A DNA stretch of 51,652 nt. It comes from Flavobacteriaceae bacterium (lineage in GTDB: Bacteria > Bacteroidota > Bacteroidia > Flavobacteriales > Flavobacteriaceae). The notes under the pieces were generated by a model. It worked only from the letters and a program-made list of their open reading frames with translations, was not told where the DNA came from and did no database searches. Positions within the stretch are counted from its first letter, which is position 1. Each line of letters begins with the position of its first letter. Of this stretch, positions 19,222 through 30,976 are shown one piece after another. The DNA lies in contig JANQRC010000012.1 in NCBI GenBank assembly GCA_028284745.1, positions 1-51,652 on the forward strand, in the 5' to 3' direction. The position numbers were made by a program, and so were the translations under genes.

Positions 19222-20160
19222 CTATTTTTTAGGAAGAAATACCTCTGCCATCATGCAACGAGCACTGCCACCGCCACAAGCTTCAATAGTATCGAGTGGG
19301 CTGTGCACAAGCTCAGCATGTCTCTCGAGCTCGGCGACCTGAATTGATGTAAGTGATGCATAGGCCGAAGCGCTCATCACCAGCAGCTTCTTATCTCCGA
19401 TTCCTCTCACCTGTATCATATTACCTGCAAATCGGGTCACCTGTTCTTCCGAAATGGAAATGATCCCTTTCCCATCTTGCTTCAACTGATCGATGACGTT
19501 CTTTCGCTCTTTCTTATCATCGACACTGTCTAGACAGACCACCGCAAAGGTCTCTCCTACACACATCATCACGTTGGTATGGTAAATGGGCAGGCGTTCT
19601 CCATCAACAGTCTGATTTGCAGTAAAGATCACAGGCAGGCAGTCGAAATCCTCACAGAACTCGATCAGTAGATCTTCATCAGCACGAGGCGATAATGCAC
19701 AATACACTTTTTGATTGGGACGATCCATGATCAAGCTACCCGTACTTTCTAAAAACAATCCTTCTGACTCGGCCGATGTGTAATCGATGATGTTTTCGAT
19801 ATGAAAGCCATCCTCTTCAAGAATATCTAACACATCTTCGCGGCGCTCAGCGCGGCGGTTCTCTGCAAACATCGGATAGAGTACCACATTGCCGTTCTCA
19901 TGAAAAGAGATCCAGTTGTTAGGAAAATGGGCATCGGGCGTATCGGGCTCTAAAGTGTCTTCCACTACGATAACGTGTACTCCATGACCGCGCAGCACGG
20001 CCACAAGATCATCAAATTCTTGCTGTGCCTTTTTGAGCAGTGCTTCAGCTGACACGTTGTCTACACCTATTTGATAATAGTTGTTGACCGCTGTTTGCTC
20101 ATTCATCCTGAAGTTCACCGGACGAATCATCAAAATGGTATTGGTGATCTGTTGCTTCAT
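19222..20160 (-). CDS. ctlX: Citrulline utilisation hydrolase CtlX-type amidinotransferase-fold enzyme
   Basis: A member of the guanidine-modifying (arginine deiminase/DDAH) superfamily, 312 residues. The N-terminus TNTILMIRPVNFRMNEQTA is typical of the CtlX group. The substrate-binding motif is DAHFPNNWISFH, the catalytic His is likely in IYHTNVMMCVG, and the nucleophile is Cys302 in ACGGGSARCM. The group is linked to citrulline breakdown, but the precise reaction is less settled than for arginine deiminase. It is followed by an Rrf2 regulator (12-bp gap) and lies near a second superfamily member at 20499. It is divergent from the small DUF2905 gene. Confidence 0.85.
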   Translation of the reverse strand: MKQQITNTILMIRPVNFRMNEQTAVNNYYQIGVDNVSAEALLKKAQQEFDDLVAVLRGHGVHVIVVEDTLEPDTPDAHFPNNWISFHENGNVVLYPMFAENRRAERREDVLDILEEDGFHIENIIDYTSAESEGLFLESTGSLIMDRPNQKVYCALSPRADEDLLIEFCEDFDCLPVIFTANQTVDGERLPIYHTNVMMCVGETFAVVCLDSVDDKKERKNVIDQLKQDGKGIISISEEQVTRFAGNMIQVRGIGDKKLLVMSASAYASLTSIQVAELERHAELVHSPLDTIEACGGGSARCMMAEVFLPKK

Positions 20161-20231
20161 CTAATTCTTGGAAAGGGGTTCTGTTGGTCTGTAAAATTAG
20201 GAATTCCCTATATCGTTTCTTCGTATTTTTA

Positions 20232-20465
20232 ATGAAAAGTTATTCGCCTATGGGTCGTTGGCTTATCATCATTGGCATTCTCTTGATCATCATTGGCTTG
20301 GCATGGACCTATGTGCCAGGATTGCCAAGTTGGTTTGGCAAACTGCCTGGTGATATTCGTATCGAACATGAAAACAATCGTGTGTACATGCCCATTACCT
20401 CGATGGTCGTCGCAAGCATTGTGCTGACTGTTTTGGTAAATCTGGTGAAGCGGTTTTTAGAATGA
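20232..20465 (+). CDS. DUF2905 small membrane protein
   Basis: A 77-residue protein with two TM helices, WLIIIGILLIIIGLAWT (about 9-25) and MVVASIVLTVLVNLV near the end. Between them is the DUF2905 hallmark LPGDIRIE preceded by LPSWFGKLP. Function is unknown. I chose the ATG at 20232; an upstream TTG at 20184 would add 16 residues of unlikely sequence. It stands alone on the plus strand between two minus-strand amidinotransferase-fold genes. Confidence 0.85.
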   Translation: MKSYSPMGRWLIIIGILLIIIGLAWTYVPGLPSWFGKLPGDIRIEHENNRVYMPITSMVVASIVLTVLVNLVKRFLE

Positions 20466-20498
20466 AAGTACTTTTTTTAGCTTGTATAGGAACCTATG

Positions 20499-21425
20499 TC
20501 AATCCCTGATCAACGGCATGGTACTACAACGCAACAATCCTTCTTGCTTGGCTATCTCAGCGTAGGGCACTTCTTCTACCACAAATCCATGATCGCATAG
20601 CCAATCATTCAACCGTGTGAAGTTTTGTTCAGAGATGACCACTTCGGGAGCAATGGAGAATACATTGCTGAACATGTTGTACATCTCATCTTTGGTGATC
20701 TCGAAGATGTTTTCCTTCCCGAAGAAATCGACCAGCCATTGATATTCTTCTTCGATCATGAAACCATTTTTATGAAGTATGGCCTTGTCTTTCCCAACAG
20801 GTTGAAAGCAACAATCCAGATGTAAAGCATTGTTCTTGGCATCGGTATTCGATTTGCGCAACTCGAATGCTTTTACAGTTTTATGAGGAAACAGCTCTTG
20901 AAGGGCCTTTACTGCTTGAACATTTGTACGGGCCGTAATGAAATCCGGGTAATCTTCTCCTGAGTACGTTCCCACGAAGATATATTCGTGCCAAGGCATG
21001 ACATCGCCGCCTTCTACGTGTGCTTCCTCAGGCAATGTGATGATCTTTTCAGGGTCGATCTGATCGATCACATCATGAATGGCTTCGATCTCTCTATCTC
21101 GATCAGGTAAAATGTTCGATCTGATGAACTTATCCTCGATCACAAAGGCAATATCTCGGGCAAAGATCTGGTTGTAATTCTCAATAGCATCCGGCCTAAA
21201 CACCTTTACATCGTACTTTTCAAGGGCTTTTGCCACAGCATCCATCTCCTTCACCATATCTTCTTCTTTGGGATACGTACCTGCCAAGATATGTTCCCGA
21301 GACTTAGGGTCATATGCATCTTCCAATTTTGGGACAGGGCCATTGCTTTCAGCTGTACCTAGTACAACAGCTCTTAGCCGAGAGGTTTCGTCGTTGACAT
21401 TTAGGGAAAGGTATTTTGTATTCAT
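20499..21425 (-). CDS. Arginine deiminase/dimethylarginine dimethylaminohydrolase-family protein
   Basis: Second guanidine-modifying enzyme of this region, 308 residues. Superfamily motifs are FARDIAFVIEDKFI (substrate-side Asp), HVEGGDVMPW, catalytic His in ALHLDCCFQPV and nucleophile Cys300 in GLLRCSTMPL. That set would hydrolyse arginine, a methylarginine or a similar guanidine to citrulline or its analogue plus ammonia or amine; which substrate is used cannot be decided. It is shorter than classical ArcA (about 400) and lies about 340 bp upstream of ctlX on the same strand, with the small DUF2905 gene between them. No arcB or arcC accompanies it. Confidence 0.85.
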   Translation of the reverse strand: MNTKYLSLNVNDETSRLRAVVLGTAESNGPVPKLEDAYDPKSREHILAGTYPKEEDMVKEMDAVAKALEKYDVKVFRPDAIENYNQIFARDIAFVIEDKFIRSNILPDRDREIEAIHDVIDQIDPEKIITLPEEAHVEGGDVMPWHEYIFVGTYSGEDYPDFITARTNVQAVKALQELFPHKTVKAFELRKSNTDAKNNALHLDCCFQPVGKDKAILHKNGFMIEEEYQWLVDFFGKENIFEITKDEMYNMFSNVFSIAPEVVISEQNFTRLNDWLCDHGFVVEEVPYAEIAKQEGLLRCSTMPLIRD

Positions 21426-21485
21426 ATAGGCTTACGAAAAAGCGCAAACCTTGAGAATTTGCGCTTACAATATGGTACTGCAGAA

Positions 21486-22772
21486 TTATCTTTCGTTCAA
21501 GTTCTTAAATGCGCGATGATTCTCGCCAATGTATACTTGGCGTGGCCTTCCGATGGGCTCTTTGCGCAAGCGCATCTCGCGCCATTGTGCGATCCAGCCT
21601 GGAAGACGTCCTAATGCAAACATCACAGTGAACATTTCTACAGGTATGCCCATGGCTCGGTAGATGATTCCCGAATAGAAGTCAACATTCGGATATAGCT
21701 TTCGGTCTACAAAATACTGGTCAGCAAGTGCCTCTTGTTCAAGACCTTTAGCAATATCTAGAATTGGATCTTCAACACCTAGCTCACCTAATACCTCATC
21801 AGCTGCCACCTTAATGATCTTTGCTCTCGGGTCAAAGTTCTTGTACACTCGATGCCCGAAGCCCATTAAACGGAAAGGGTCACCCTTGTCCTTTGCTTTG
21901 GCCATATACTTCTTGGTGCCACCTCCATCTTCACGAATGGCTTCTAGCATCTCTAGAACAGCCTGGTTGGCACCGCCATGCAATGGTCCCCAAAGTGCCG
22001 AGATACCTGCTGATAGAGAGGCAAACAATCCTGCATGTGAAGAGCCTACGATTCGCACGGTGGAAGTAGAGCAGTTTTGCTCATGATCCGCATGTAGGAT
22101 CAATAACTTGTCTAAAGCGTTTACAATGATATCGTTCTGTGTGTATTCTTGGTTGGGCCTCTTGAACATCATCTTTAAGATATTCTCCACATAGCCCAAA
22201 TTGTCATCACCATAATCCAAAGGCATGCCCGTCTTCTTACGCATGGTCCAGGCCACCAATACTGGAAACTTCCCTAAGATCTTAGCAATTGCATTATACA
22301 TGGCCTCTTCTGAATCTACATTCACAGAAGACGGATTAAAGGCTGTCAATGCACTGGTCAAAGAAGAAAGGACTCCCATGGGATGCGCCGCTTTTGGGAA
22401 ACCATCCAAGATCTTTTTGACCTCTTCGTCTACATACGCATGCGATTTGATATCGGAATGGAATTTATCTAATTGTTCGGCATGGGGCAACTCGCCAAAT
22501 ATCAATAGGTATGCTACTTCTAAGAAACCTGCTTTCTCAGCCAGGTCCTCAATAGCATAGCCACGATAACGGAGAATTCCTTTTTCACCATCAAGAAACG
22601 TAATGGCACTTTCACAAGAGCCCGTGTTCTTGTACCCGGGATCGATGGTGATGACTCCACCCGTACCTCCACGAAGTCTCTTAATATCGATGGCTAGTTC
22701 ATTCTCAGTCCCATGAATGACAGGAAACTCATACTTTTCTCCATTGATCTCCAGTGTGGCTGTATTTGACAT
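21486..22772 (-). CDS. gltA: Citrate synthase (type II)
   Basis: Condenses oxaloacetate with acetyl-CoA as the entry to the TCA cycle. Length 428 and the N-terminal beta domain (about 1-60) mark the hexameric Gram-negative type. Catalytic residues are visible in HADHEQNCSTSTVR, GPLHGGANQAVLEM and GFGHRVYKNFDPRAK, with Asp in NVDFYSGI. A terminator lies upstream, between eno and gltA, so gltA is probably its own transcript. The eno-gltA neighbourhood behind the ribosomal operon is familiar from Flavobacteriaceae. Confidence 0.98.
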   Translation of the reverse strand: MSNTATLEINGEKYEFPVIHGTENELAIDIKRLRGGTGGVITIDPGYKNTGSCESAITFLDGEKGILRYRGYAIEDLAEKAGFLEVAYLLIFGELPHAEQLDKFHSDIKSHAYVDEEVKKILDGFPKAAHPMGVLSSLTSALTAFNPSSVNVDSEEAMYNAIAKILGKFPVLVAWTMRKKTGMPLDYGDDNLGYVENILKMMFKRPNQEYTQNDIIVNALDKLLILHADHEQNCSTSTVRIVGSSHAGLFASLSAGISALWGPLHGGANQAVLEMLEAIREDGGGTKKYMAKAKDKGDPFRLMGFGHRVYKNFDPRAKIIKVAADEVLGELGVEDPILDIAKGLEQEALADQYFVDRKLYPNVDFYSGIIYRAMGIPVEMFTVMFALGRLPGWIAQWREMRLRKEPIGRPRQVYIGENHRAFKNLNER

Positions 22773-22947
22773 ATTGTGTTTGGAAGTTTTATGTTAAACA
22801 AAGGATTACGAAAATACGAAATAAAGCCCGATCGTTAAAGGAATCGAGCTTTGTTAAAGCATTAATGTTTTATTAAAAACACATTTTATGAAGCTACAGT
22901 TGCATAAAACTTTGTGGTCAAAAATCAATGAACCTTACAAATCCATA

Positions 22948-22977
22948 AAAAAGGCTCCTCAATGAAGGAGCCTTTTC
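22948..22977 (-). terminator. Intrinsic terminator downstream of eno
   Basis: Strong hairpin AAGGCTCCT / AGGAGCCTT with a 6-7 base loop. It starts 22 bp past the enolase stop and is followed on the minus strand by a U-run (A-run on plus at 22948-22953). Confidence 0.85.
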
Positions 22978-22998
22978 TGTGATATCACAACAGCTTTG

Positions 22999-25453
<2,455 letters not shown>

Positions 25454-25481
25454 TTCTGTTTGAAGTTTTACAAAATAACAT

Positions 25482-25518
25482 AAAAAAAAGGATAAACTTT
25501 AGCAGTTTATCCTTTTGA
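25482..25518 (-). terminator. Intrinsic terminator at the end of the ribosomal supercluster
   Basis: Hairpin AAAAGGATAAACT / AGTTTATCCTTTT with a five-base loop. It lies 27 bp past the rplQ stop, and its U-run is on the minus strand. Confidence 0.85.
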
Positions 25519-25544
25519 TATTAACGAAAACGATTTCATCTCGT

Positions 25545-26012
25545 TTATTCCTCTTCAGTGTTAGTTGTTTCAACCGGTGGAGGAGTTTGCGCAGCAGATC
25601 TCTTTCCTCTTCTGCTTCTTCTGGTCGACTTCTTCTTACCTGTGTCATAGGTCTCGTTGTAGTCTACCAATTCGATCATTGCCATATCAGCGTTGTCTCC
25701 AAGTCGCTGACCTAGCTTGATGATCCTCGTGTATCCGCCTGGTCTGTCTCCAACTTTTGCAGCTACATCTCTGAATAGTTCGGTAACAGCATACTTGTTG
25801 CGCAACTTACTGAACACAATGCGACGATTGTGCGTAGTGTCTTCCTTTGATTTAGTGATCAAAGGCTCTACGAATACGCGAAGCGCCTTGGCTTTGGCCA
25901 CAGTTGTGTTGATGCGCTTGTGCTCGATCAAAGAGCAAGCCATGTTTGCCAACATTGCTTTTCTGTGCGCTGCTGTTCTACCCAGCTTATGTACTTTCTT
26001 TCCGTGTCTCAT
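25545..26012 (-). CDS. rplQ: 50S ribosomal protein L17
   Basis: Large-subunit protein near the exit tunnel. The conserved N-terminus is [20 protein letters not shown] and the core ends around [11 protein letters not shown] and GGYTRIIKL. At 155 residues it is longer than the E. coli protein (127). The extra C-terminus is first basic ([14 protein letters not shown]), then acidic (NTEEE), an extension common in Bacteroidota. It is the last gene of the alpha-type block, and a hairpin terminator follows. A 76-bp gap holding a dyad separates it from rpoA. Confidence 0.97.
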   Translation of the reverse strand: MRHGKKVHKLGRTAAHRKAMLANMACSLIEHKRINTTVAKAKALRVFVEPLITKSKEDTTHNRRIVFSKLRNKYAVTELFRDVAAKVGDRPGGYTRIIKLGQRLGDNADMAMIELVDYNETYDTGKKKSTRRSRRGKRSAAQTPPPVETTNTEEE

Positions 26013-26037
26013 GACAGTTTCAAATTGTACGCCATCT

Positions 26038-26064
26038 TGCTCTGCACTCCTTCGTGGAGGAGCA
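26038..26064 (-). repeat. Inverted repeat in the rpoA-rplQ gap
   Basis: TGCTC...CTCC-TTCGT-GGAG-GAGCA forms a nine-pair stem with a four-base bulge. There is no U-run after it, so it is not a standard terminator; in the transcript it would be an internal hairpin. Confidence 0.45.
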
Positions 26065-26088
26065 AACTACGACGCTGTTAATAATTAA

Positions 26089-27081
26089 TTAGTCTTTATC
26101 TAGTTTATATTTTGTGAGGTCCATGCCAAAGTTGAGGCCCTTTTGTTGCACAAGCTCTTCAAGCTCTGTCAATGACTTCTTACCAAAGTTTCTGAACTTC
26201 ATCAAATCGTTCTTGTTGTACGACACTAGGTCGCCTAGGGTATCGACCTCGGCAGCTTTCAAGCAATTCAGTGCTCGAACCGAAAGGTCCATATCTACCA
26301 ACTTGGTCTTCAACAATTGACGCATGTGTAGCGACTCTTCATCATAGGTCTCTGTCTGGGCGATCTCATCAGCCTCTAGGGTGATGCGCTCATCGGAGAA
26401 CAGCATGAAGTGATGGATCAGGATCTTGGCAGCCTCTGTCAAGGCATCCTTAGGATGGATGGACCCATCAGAAACGATCTCGAACACCAGTTTCTCATAG
26501 TCGGTCTTCTGCTCTACGCGGAAGTTCTCGATCGAGTATTTTACATTCTTGATCGGCGTGTAGATGGAATCGATCGCTATGGTGCCCAAAGGTGCATTGG
26601 CCTTTTTGTTCTCTTCAGCAGGAACATAGCCTCTTCCTTTCTCGATGGTGATCTCCATGTTGATGTTCACCTTCTTTTCCATGTTGCAGATCACTAGGTC
26701 CGGATTCAACACTTGAAAGCCAGAGATGAACTTCTGAAAGTCACCAGCTATAAGTTGCTCTTGGCCAGAAACAGAAATAGATACTGTCTCATTATCGATA
26801 TCTTCGATCTGTTGCTTGAAACGCACTTGCTTCAAGTTCAAGATGATCTCGGTAACGTCTTCTACCACGCCTTCGATCGTAGAGAATTCGTGGTCTACTT
26901 TATCGATTCTGATAGAAGTGATTGCGAATCCTTCTAGAGACGAAAGCAACACTCTTCTAAGTGCATTGCCCACGGTTAATCCGTATCCTGGCTCTAGAGG
27001 TCGGAATTCGAACTTCCCTTCCGTTTCGGAAGAGTCTACCATAATAACTTTGTCGGGCTTCTGAAAATTAAGTAATGCCAT
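26089..27081 (-). CDS. rpoA: RNA polymerase alpha subunit
   Basis: Scaffold for polymerase assembly and a contact point for activators and DNA. The N-terminal dimerisation domain (about 1-235) contains [21 protein letters not shown] and the beta/beta-prime contacts. The C-terminal domain (about 255-325) contains [20 protein letters not shown] and [11 protein letters not shown]. Length 330 is normal. It sits in the canonical rpsM-rpsK-rpsD-rpoA-rplQ order, 18 bp after rpsD. Confidence 0.99.
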   Translation of the reverse strand: MALLNFQKPDKVIMVDSSETEGKFEFRPLEPGYGLTVGNALRRVLLSSLEGFAITSIRIDKVDHEFSTIEGVVEDVTEIILNLKQVRFKQQIEDIDNETVSISVSGQEQLIAGDFQKFISGFQVLNPDLVICNMEKKVNINMEITIEKGRGYVPAEENKKANAPLGTIAIDSIYTPIKNVKYSIENFRVEQKTDYEKLVFEIVSDGSIHPKDALTEAAKILIHHFMLFSDERITLEADEIAQTETYDEESLHMRQLLKTKLVDMDLSVRALNCLKAAEVDTLGDLVSYNKNDLMKFRNFGKKSLTELEELVQQKGLNFGMDLTKYKLDKD

Positions 27082-27099
27082 AATTTAGCCTGTCGGGTT

Positions 27100-27705
27100 T
27101 TATTTAGAATACAATTCGACGATCAGTTGTTCTTTGATGTTCTCAGGAATCTGAAGACGCTCTGGTACGGAAACGAATGTCCCTTCTTTCTTGTCGCCAT
27201 TCCAAGAGATCCACTCGTACACATTGCTTGAGTTGGCCAAAGAAGCATCGATCACCTGTAGCGACTTGGACTTCTCACGAACGCCCACGACATCACCAGC
27301 TTTCAACTGGTACGAAGGAATGTTCACTACACCGCCATTCACGGTAATGTGTCTGTGAGAGACCAATTGTCTTGCGCCGCTTCTTGAAGGAGAGATTCCC
27401 ATCCTGTATACCACATTGTCGAGTCTTGACTCGCACAACTGCAACAATACTTCACCCGTAACACCTTTGCTACGGCTAGCTTTGTCGAACAGGTTACGGA
27501 ACTGGCGCTCTAGGATACCATACGTATACTTAGCCTTTTGCTTTTCCATCAACTGAACAGCGTATTCAGACTTCTTTCCACGACGACGGTTGTTCCCGTG
27601 TTGCCCTGGAGGGTAATTTCTCTTTTCAAAAGACTTATCGTCTCCGAAGATCGCTTCGCCAAATTTGCGAGCAATTTTAGTTTTTGGACCCGTATATCTT
27701 GCCAT
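27100..27705 (-). CDS. rpsD: 30S ribosomal protein S4
   Basis: Primary 16S rRNA binder in the 30S body and, in some bacteria, translational repressor of its operon. The 201-residue protein starts [16 protein letters not shown] and has the S4 RNA-binding domain around [19 protein letters not shown]. The N-terminal region has no cysteines, so it is the zinc-free form. The start is the ATG directly before the conserved ARYTGPK. A 110-bp gap with a palindrome separates it from rpsK. Confidence 0.98.
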   Translation of the reverse strand: MARYTGPKTKIARKFGEAIFGDDKSFEKRNYPPGQHGNNRRRGKKSEYAVQLMEKQKAKYTYGILERQFRNLFDKASRSKGVTGEVLLQLCESRLDNVVYRMGISPSRSGARQLVSHRHITVNGGVVNIPSYQLKAGDVVGVREKSKSLQVIDASLANSSNVYEWISWNGDKKEGTFVSVPERLQIPENIKEQLIVELYSK

Positions 27706-27791
27706 TTTTTAAATTTAATTTGAAGGCGGTCATGAATTAAGGTCTATCCTTCGCTGACCGGTGCTCCTTCTGTTATACAAATATGAATAGA

Positions 27792-27810
27792 TGCCGAAAC
27801 GAGTTCGGCA
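27792..27810. repeat. Palindromic repeat in the rpsK-rpsD gap
   Basis: TGCCGAA-ACGAG-TTCGGCA, a seven-pair perfect stem 6 nt past the rpsK stop. It resembles the imperfect CCGAA-ACAGG-TTCGG copy upstream of rplC (39464-39482). Confidence 0.6.
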
Positions 27811-27815
27811 CCGTG

Positions 27816-28208
27816 TTAAACTCGTCTTCTTTTTGGTGGGCGACATCCATTGTGTGGCAATGGTGTCACATCGATGATCTCGGTAACTTCGATACCATTG
27901 TTATGAAGTGTCCTGATGGCAGACTCACGTCCGTTACCAGGACCTTTCACATACACCTTTACTTTTCTCAATCCAGCTTCAGAGGCTACCTTGGCAGCAT
28001 CTTCGGCAGCAGTTTGGGCAGCATATGGAGTATTCTTCTTAGAACCTCTAAAGCCCATTTTGCCTGCAGAAGACCAAGCGATGACATCGCCTCTTTTGTT
28101 GGTAAGCGAAACGATGATGTTATTAAATGAAGAACTGATGTGTGCTTCTCCTACTGACTCAACAACGACCTTGCGTTTTTTTGAGGTTTTTGCATTAGAC
28201 TTTGCCAT
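27816..28208 (-). CDS. rpsK: 30S ribosomal protein S11
   Basis: Platform protein at the mRNA exit and E site. The 130-residue sequence has [40 protein letters not shown] and the ending [17 protein letters not shown] basic N-terminal tail ([11 protein letters not shown]) precedes the core. It is 12 bp downstream of rpsM. Confidence 0.98.
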   Translation of the reverse strand: MAKSNAKTSKKRKVVVESVGEAHISSSFNNIIVSLTNKRGDVIAWSSAGKMGFRGSKKNTPYAAQTAAEDAAKVASEAGLRKVKVYVKGPGNGRESAIRTLHNNGIEVTEIIDVTPLPHNGCRPPKRRRV

Positions 28209-28220
28209 AGTTCTCAGTTA

Positions 28221-28595
28221 TTATTTAGTTGCCTTCTTCTTGTTAGCAACAGTTTTACGCTTTCCTTTACGAGTTCTGGAGTTGTTCTTAGTTCGTTGCC
28301 CACGAAGTGGAAGTCCCATTCTGTGACGGATGCCACGTTGACAACCGATGTCCATCAATCGCTTGATGTTCAACTGCACTTCGGAACGAAGCTCTCCTTC
28401 GATCTTGTACTGACCGACTGCTTCACGAATTTTACCGATCTCGTCGTCTGACCAATCAGAAACTTTTTTGTCTTCGCTTACACCGGCGGCTGCCAAGATG
28501 TCTTGGGCGCGGCTTTTACCGATTCCGAAGATGTACGTTAGCGCGATTACACCCCTTTTTTGCTTAGGAATATCAACACCTGCTATTCTTGCCAT
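28221..28595 (-). CDS. rpsM: 30S ribosomal protein S13
   Basis: Head protein contacting the P-site tRNA and, through intersubunit bridges, L5 and 23S rRNA. The 124 residues begin [22 protein letters not shown] and include the signature [19 protein letters not shown], ending in a basic tail. It lies 2 bp after rpmJ, in the order infA-rpmJ-rpsM. Confidence 0.98.
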   Translation of the reverse strand: MARIAGVDIPKQKRGVIALTYIFGIGKSRAQDILAAAGVSEDKKVSDWSDDEIGKIREAVGQYKIEGELRSEVQLNIKRLMDIGCQRGIRHRMGLPLRGQRTKNNSRTRKGKRKTVANKKKATK

Positions 28596-28597
28596 AA

Positions 28598-28714
28598 TTA
28601 CCCTTGTCTTTGTTTGAATCTAGGATTCTTTTTGTTAATTACATAAAGTCTGCCTTTTCTGCGAACGATCTTGCAGTCGGCGCTTCTTTTCTTTATTGAT
28701 GCTCTTACTTTCAT
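28598..28714 (-). CDS. rpmJ: 50S ribosomal protein L36, zinc-free form
   Basis: A 38-codon gene read from the minus strand: it starts [17 protein letters not shown] and ends NPRFKQRQG. Of the usual zinc ligands (Cys11, Cys14, Cys27, His33) only Cys14 remains; the others are Ser11, Asn27 and Phe33, so it cannot bind zinc in the normal way. It fits exactly between infA (10 bp upstream) and rpsM (2 bp downstream). Confidence 0.96.
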   Translation of the reverse strand: MKVRASIKKRSADCKIVRRKGRLYVINKKNPRFKQRQG

Positions 28715-28724
28715 CTGAATATCT

Positions 28725-28940
28725 TTAGTATCTGTAAGTAATTCTTGCCTTGGTCAGGTCGTATGGGCTCATCTCTAGCTTCACCTTGTCGCCTGGCAAC
28801 AATTTGATGTAGTGCATGCGCATCTTTCCTGAGATATGAGCGGTAACCACGTGACCATTCTCTAATTCAACTCGAAACATTGCATTAGACAATGCTTCGA
28901 TGATACTTCCGTCTTGTTCTATTGCAGGTTGTTTAGCCAT
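28725..28940 (-). CDS. infA: Translation initiation factor IF-1
   Basis: Small OB-fold protein blocking the A site during initiation. The 71 residues contain the family core [39 protein letters not shown] and [12 protein letters not shown]. Its ATG overlaps the secY stop by one base (TAATG), implying translational coupling. Confidence 0.98.
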   Translation of the reverse strand: MAKQPAIEQDGSIIEALSNAMFRVELENGHVVTAHISGKMRMHYIKLLPGDKVKLEMSPYDLTKARITYRY

Positions 28941-30280
28941 TATACTGCTACCTTTCTGTTCTTACCAGTTTTCATCAACCCGTCGTAATGACGGTTCAAC
29001 AGATAGGCATTCACCTGTTGCATCGTATCGATCGCTACACCTACCATGATCAACAATGAAGTACCTCCGTAGAACAATGCCCATCCTTGCTGGATTCCCA
29101 TTAGCTTTACAACTATTGCTGGGAACACAGCCAACAACGCTAGGAACAATGATCCTGGGAACGTGATCAATGACATGATCTTGTCTAGATAGTTGGAAGT
29201 CTCTGTTCCTGGGCGGATCCCTGGAATGAAACCGCCACTACGCTTTAGATCGTCCGCCATTTTATTGGTTGGTACCGTGATCGCTGTATAGAAATAGGTA
29301 AAAATAATGATCAGTGCTGCAAATAGGATGTTGTACCAAAGTCCGAAGATATCACTGAAGCTAGCCTGTATCCATTGACCCACTTCGCTATCTCCGAATG
29401 CCTTGCCTAAATATGCAGGTGCAAACATGATCGCCTGTGCGAAGATGATCGGCATTACTCCCGACGCGTTCAACTTCAATGGAATGTACTGACGCGCGCT
29501 ACGCTCGTACCCGCCCGAAGCCGTTCTTCTTGCATATTGCACAGGTATCTGACGCACAGCCATCACCAGCATGACACTGGCCAAGATAACAACGATCCAA
29601 ATGATCAATTCGATAAGGATCATCATCAAGCCTCCGTTGTTCTCTGTAACTCTAGAGGCAAATTCTTGGATGAACGATTGTGGCAATACTGCGATGATGC
29701 CTACCATGATCAACAAAGAGATCCCATTACCGATACCACGGTCTGTGATCTTTTCGCCCAACCACATGGCGAATATGGTTCCTGTCACTAGTATGATCAC
29801 TGCAGGAATCATGAACCCTAATCCTTTACCTAGAAGAAATGCACTATCCGGCACACCCAGAGCTCCTAATCCATAAAGGTAAGCAGGTGCTTGCACCACA
29901 CAGATAGCGATGGTTAGCCAACGTGTGATCTGTGTGATCTTCTTACGGCCACTCTCACCTTCTTTCTGTAGTTTTTGAAGATATGGAATCGCTATTCCCA
30001 TCAACTGCACTACGATCGAGGCAGAAATGTAAGGCATGATCCCTAGGGCAAATACAGAAGCATTGGCAAATGCGCCTCCTGTAAATGCATTCAAGATCCC
30101 TAATAGCCCACCACCATCCGTACTGCTTGTTAGATTTGAAAGTTGCTGTGCGTCGATACCGGGAAGTACCACCTGGGCACCAAAGCGGTAAACCAACAAG
30201 AATCCTAAGGTAATTAGGATCCTGTTGCGAAGTTCTTCGATCTTCCAAATATTCTGTATTGTCTCGAAAAAGTTCTTCAT
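28940..30280 (-). CDS. secY: Preprotein translocase subunit SecY
   Basis: The channel subunit of the Sec translocase in the inner membrane, with ten predicted TM helices in 446 residues. Recognisable parts are [12 protein letters not shown] in the plug region, [13 protein letters not shown], the cytoplasmic loop FFYTAITVP then [20 protein letters not shown], and a TM10/C-tail with [12 protein letters not shown]. It lies 2 bp after rplO and one base into infA, as in other spc operons. Confidence 0.99.
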   Translation of the reverse strand: MKNFFETIQNIWKIEELRNRILITLGFLLVYRFGAQVVLPGIDAQQLSNLTSSTDGGGLLGILNAFTGGAFANASVFALGIMPYISASIVVQLMGIAIPYLQKLQKEGESGRKKITQITRWLTIAICVVQAPAYLYGLGALGVPDSAFLLGKGLGFMIPAVIILVTGTIFAMWLGEKITDRGIGNGISLLIMVGIIAVLPQSFIQEFASRVTENNGGLMMILIELIIWIVVILASVMLVMAVRQIPVQYARRTASGGYERSARQYIPLKLNASGVMPIIFAQAIMFAPAYLGKAFGDSEVGQWIQASFSDIFGLWYNILFAALIIIFTYFYTAITVPTNKMADDLKRSGGFIPGIRPGTETSNYLDKIMSLITFPGSLFLALLAVFPAIVVKLMGIQQGWALFYGGTSLLIMVGVAIDTMQQVNAYLLNRHYDGLMKTGKNRKVAV

Positions 30281-30281
30281 A

Positions 30282-30776
30282 CTATTCTTCTTCGCTGGCT
30301 TCTAGTGAAACAACTGCCATGTCGCTCTTAAGGCTAACAGCCACACCGCCTGCCTTTTCGATAGCCTTGACAGCAGATTTGGAGAATTTGTGCGCAGTGA
30401 TGTTCAGCTTCGCTTTCAATTCGCCTTCACCTAGAATCTTGATCAATTCGTTCTTAGAGGCAACGCCTGCAGCGATGAAACCTTCAACGTCTACAGTGCC
30501 TTTGATCTTACCTGCATCCACTAGCTTCTGTAGCGTGTGCAGGTTGATGCCTTTATATTCTACTCTGTTGAAGTTCTTGAAACCAAACTTAGGCACACGG
30601 CGTTGTAGAGGCATTTGCCCACCTTCGAAACCAAGTTTTCTAGAATATCCAGAACGAGATTTGGCTCCTTTGTGACCACGTGTAGAGGTACCGCCTCTAC
30701 CCGATCCTTGTCCGCGACCGATACGCTTGTTGTTTTTCGTAGAACCTTCAGCAGGTTTTAGATTACTAAGATCCAT
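30282..30776 (-). CDS. rplO: 50S ribosomal protein L15
   Basis: Late-assembly large-subunit protein. The Gly/Arg-rich N-terminus has KNNKRIGRGQGSGRGGTSTR and KSRSGYSRKLGFEGGQMPL, and the globular C-terminal domain carries GKIKGTVDVEGFIAAG. At 164 residues it is somewhat longer than the E. coli form (144), with an acidic tail ending EASEEE. It precedes secY by one base pair. Confidence 0.98.
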   Translation of the reverse strand: MDLSNLKPAEGSTKNNKRIGRGQGSGRGGTSTRGHKGAKSRSGYSRKLGFEGGQMPLQRRVPKFGFKNFNRVEYKGINLHTLQKLVDAGKIKGTVDVEGFIAAGVASKNELIKILGEGELKAKLNITAHKFSKSAVKAIEKAGGVAVSLKSDMAVVSLEASEEE

Positions 30777-30787
30777 GTGTCATTGTT

Positions 30788-30967
30788 TTAAGCTTCTTCA
30801 ACAGAAACTAAGTGTTGTACTTTGTTTACCATACCAAGGATAGCTGGCGTAGCTTCGTGCTCTACCACCTGTCCGATCTTGCGAAGACCTAACGCCTCTA
30901 ACGTACGTTTTTGGTCACCTGGACGCTTGATCTTACTCTTTACTTGTGTTACTTTGATCTTTGCCAT
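30788..30967 (-). CDS. rpmD: 50S ribosomal protein L30
   Basis: A 59-residue protein encoded on the minus strand: [19 protein letters not shown], then [20 protein letters not shown] and a short acidic end. These are the standard L30 motifs. It lies between rpsE and rplO as in other spc operons. A 107-bp spacer with heptamer repeats separates it from rpsE upstream, unusually long for this operon. Confidence 0.96.
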   Translation of the reverse strand: MAKIKVTQVKSKIKRPGDQKRTLEALGLRKIGQVVEHEATPAILGMVNKVQHLVSVEEA

Positions 30968-30976
30968 GTTATGCTA

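Noticed and set aside
20184..20231. Longer DUF2905 protein from a TTG start
   Set aside because: The added 16 residues are unlike the family and the ATG at 20232 gives the normal N-terminus.
18796..21425. Classical arginine deiminase (arcABC) operon
   Set aside because: No ornithine carbamoyltransferase or carbamate kinase is present, and the deiminase-like protein is about 100 residues shorter than ArcA.
27783..28326. Open frames antisense to rpsK and rpsM
   Set aside because: They overlap conserved ribosomal genes fully and show no recognisable protein.
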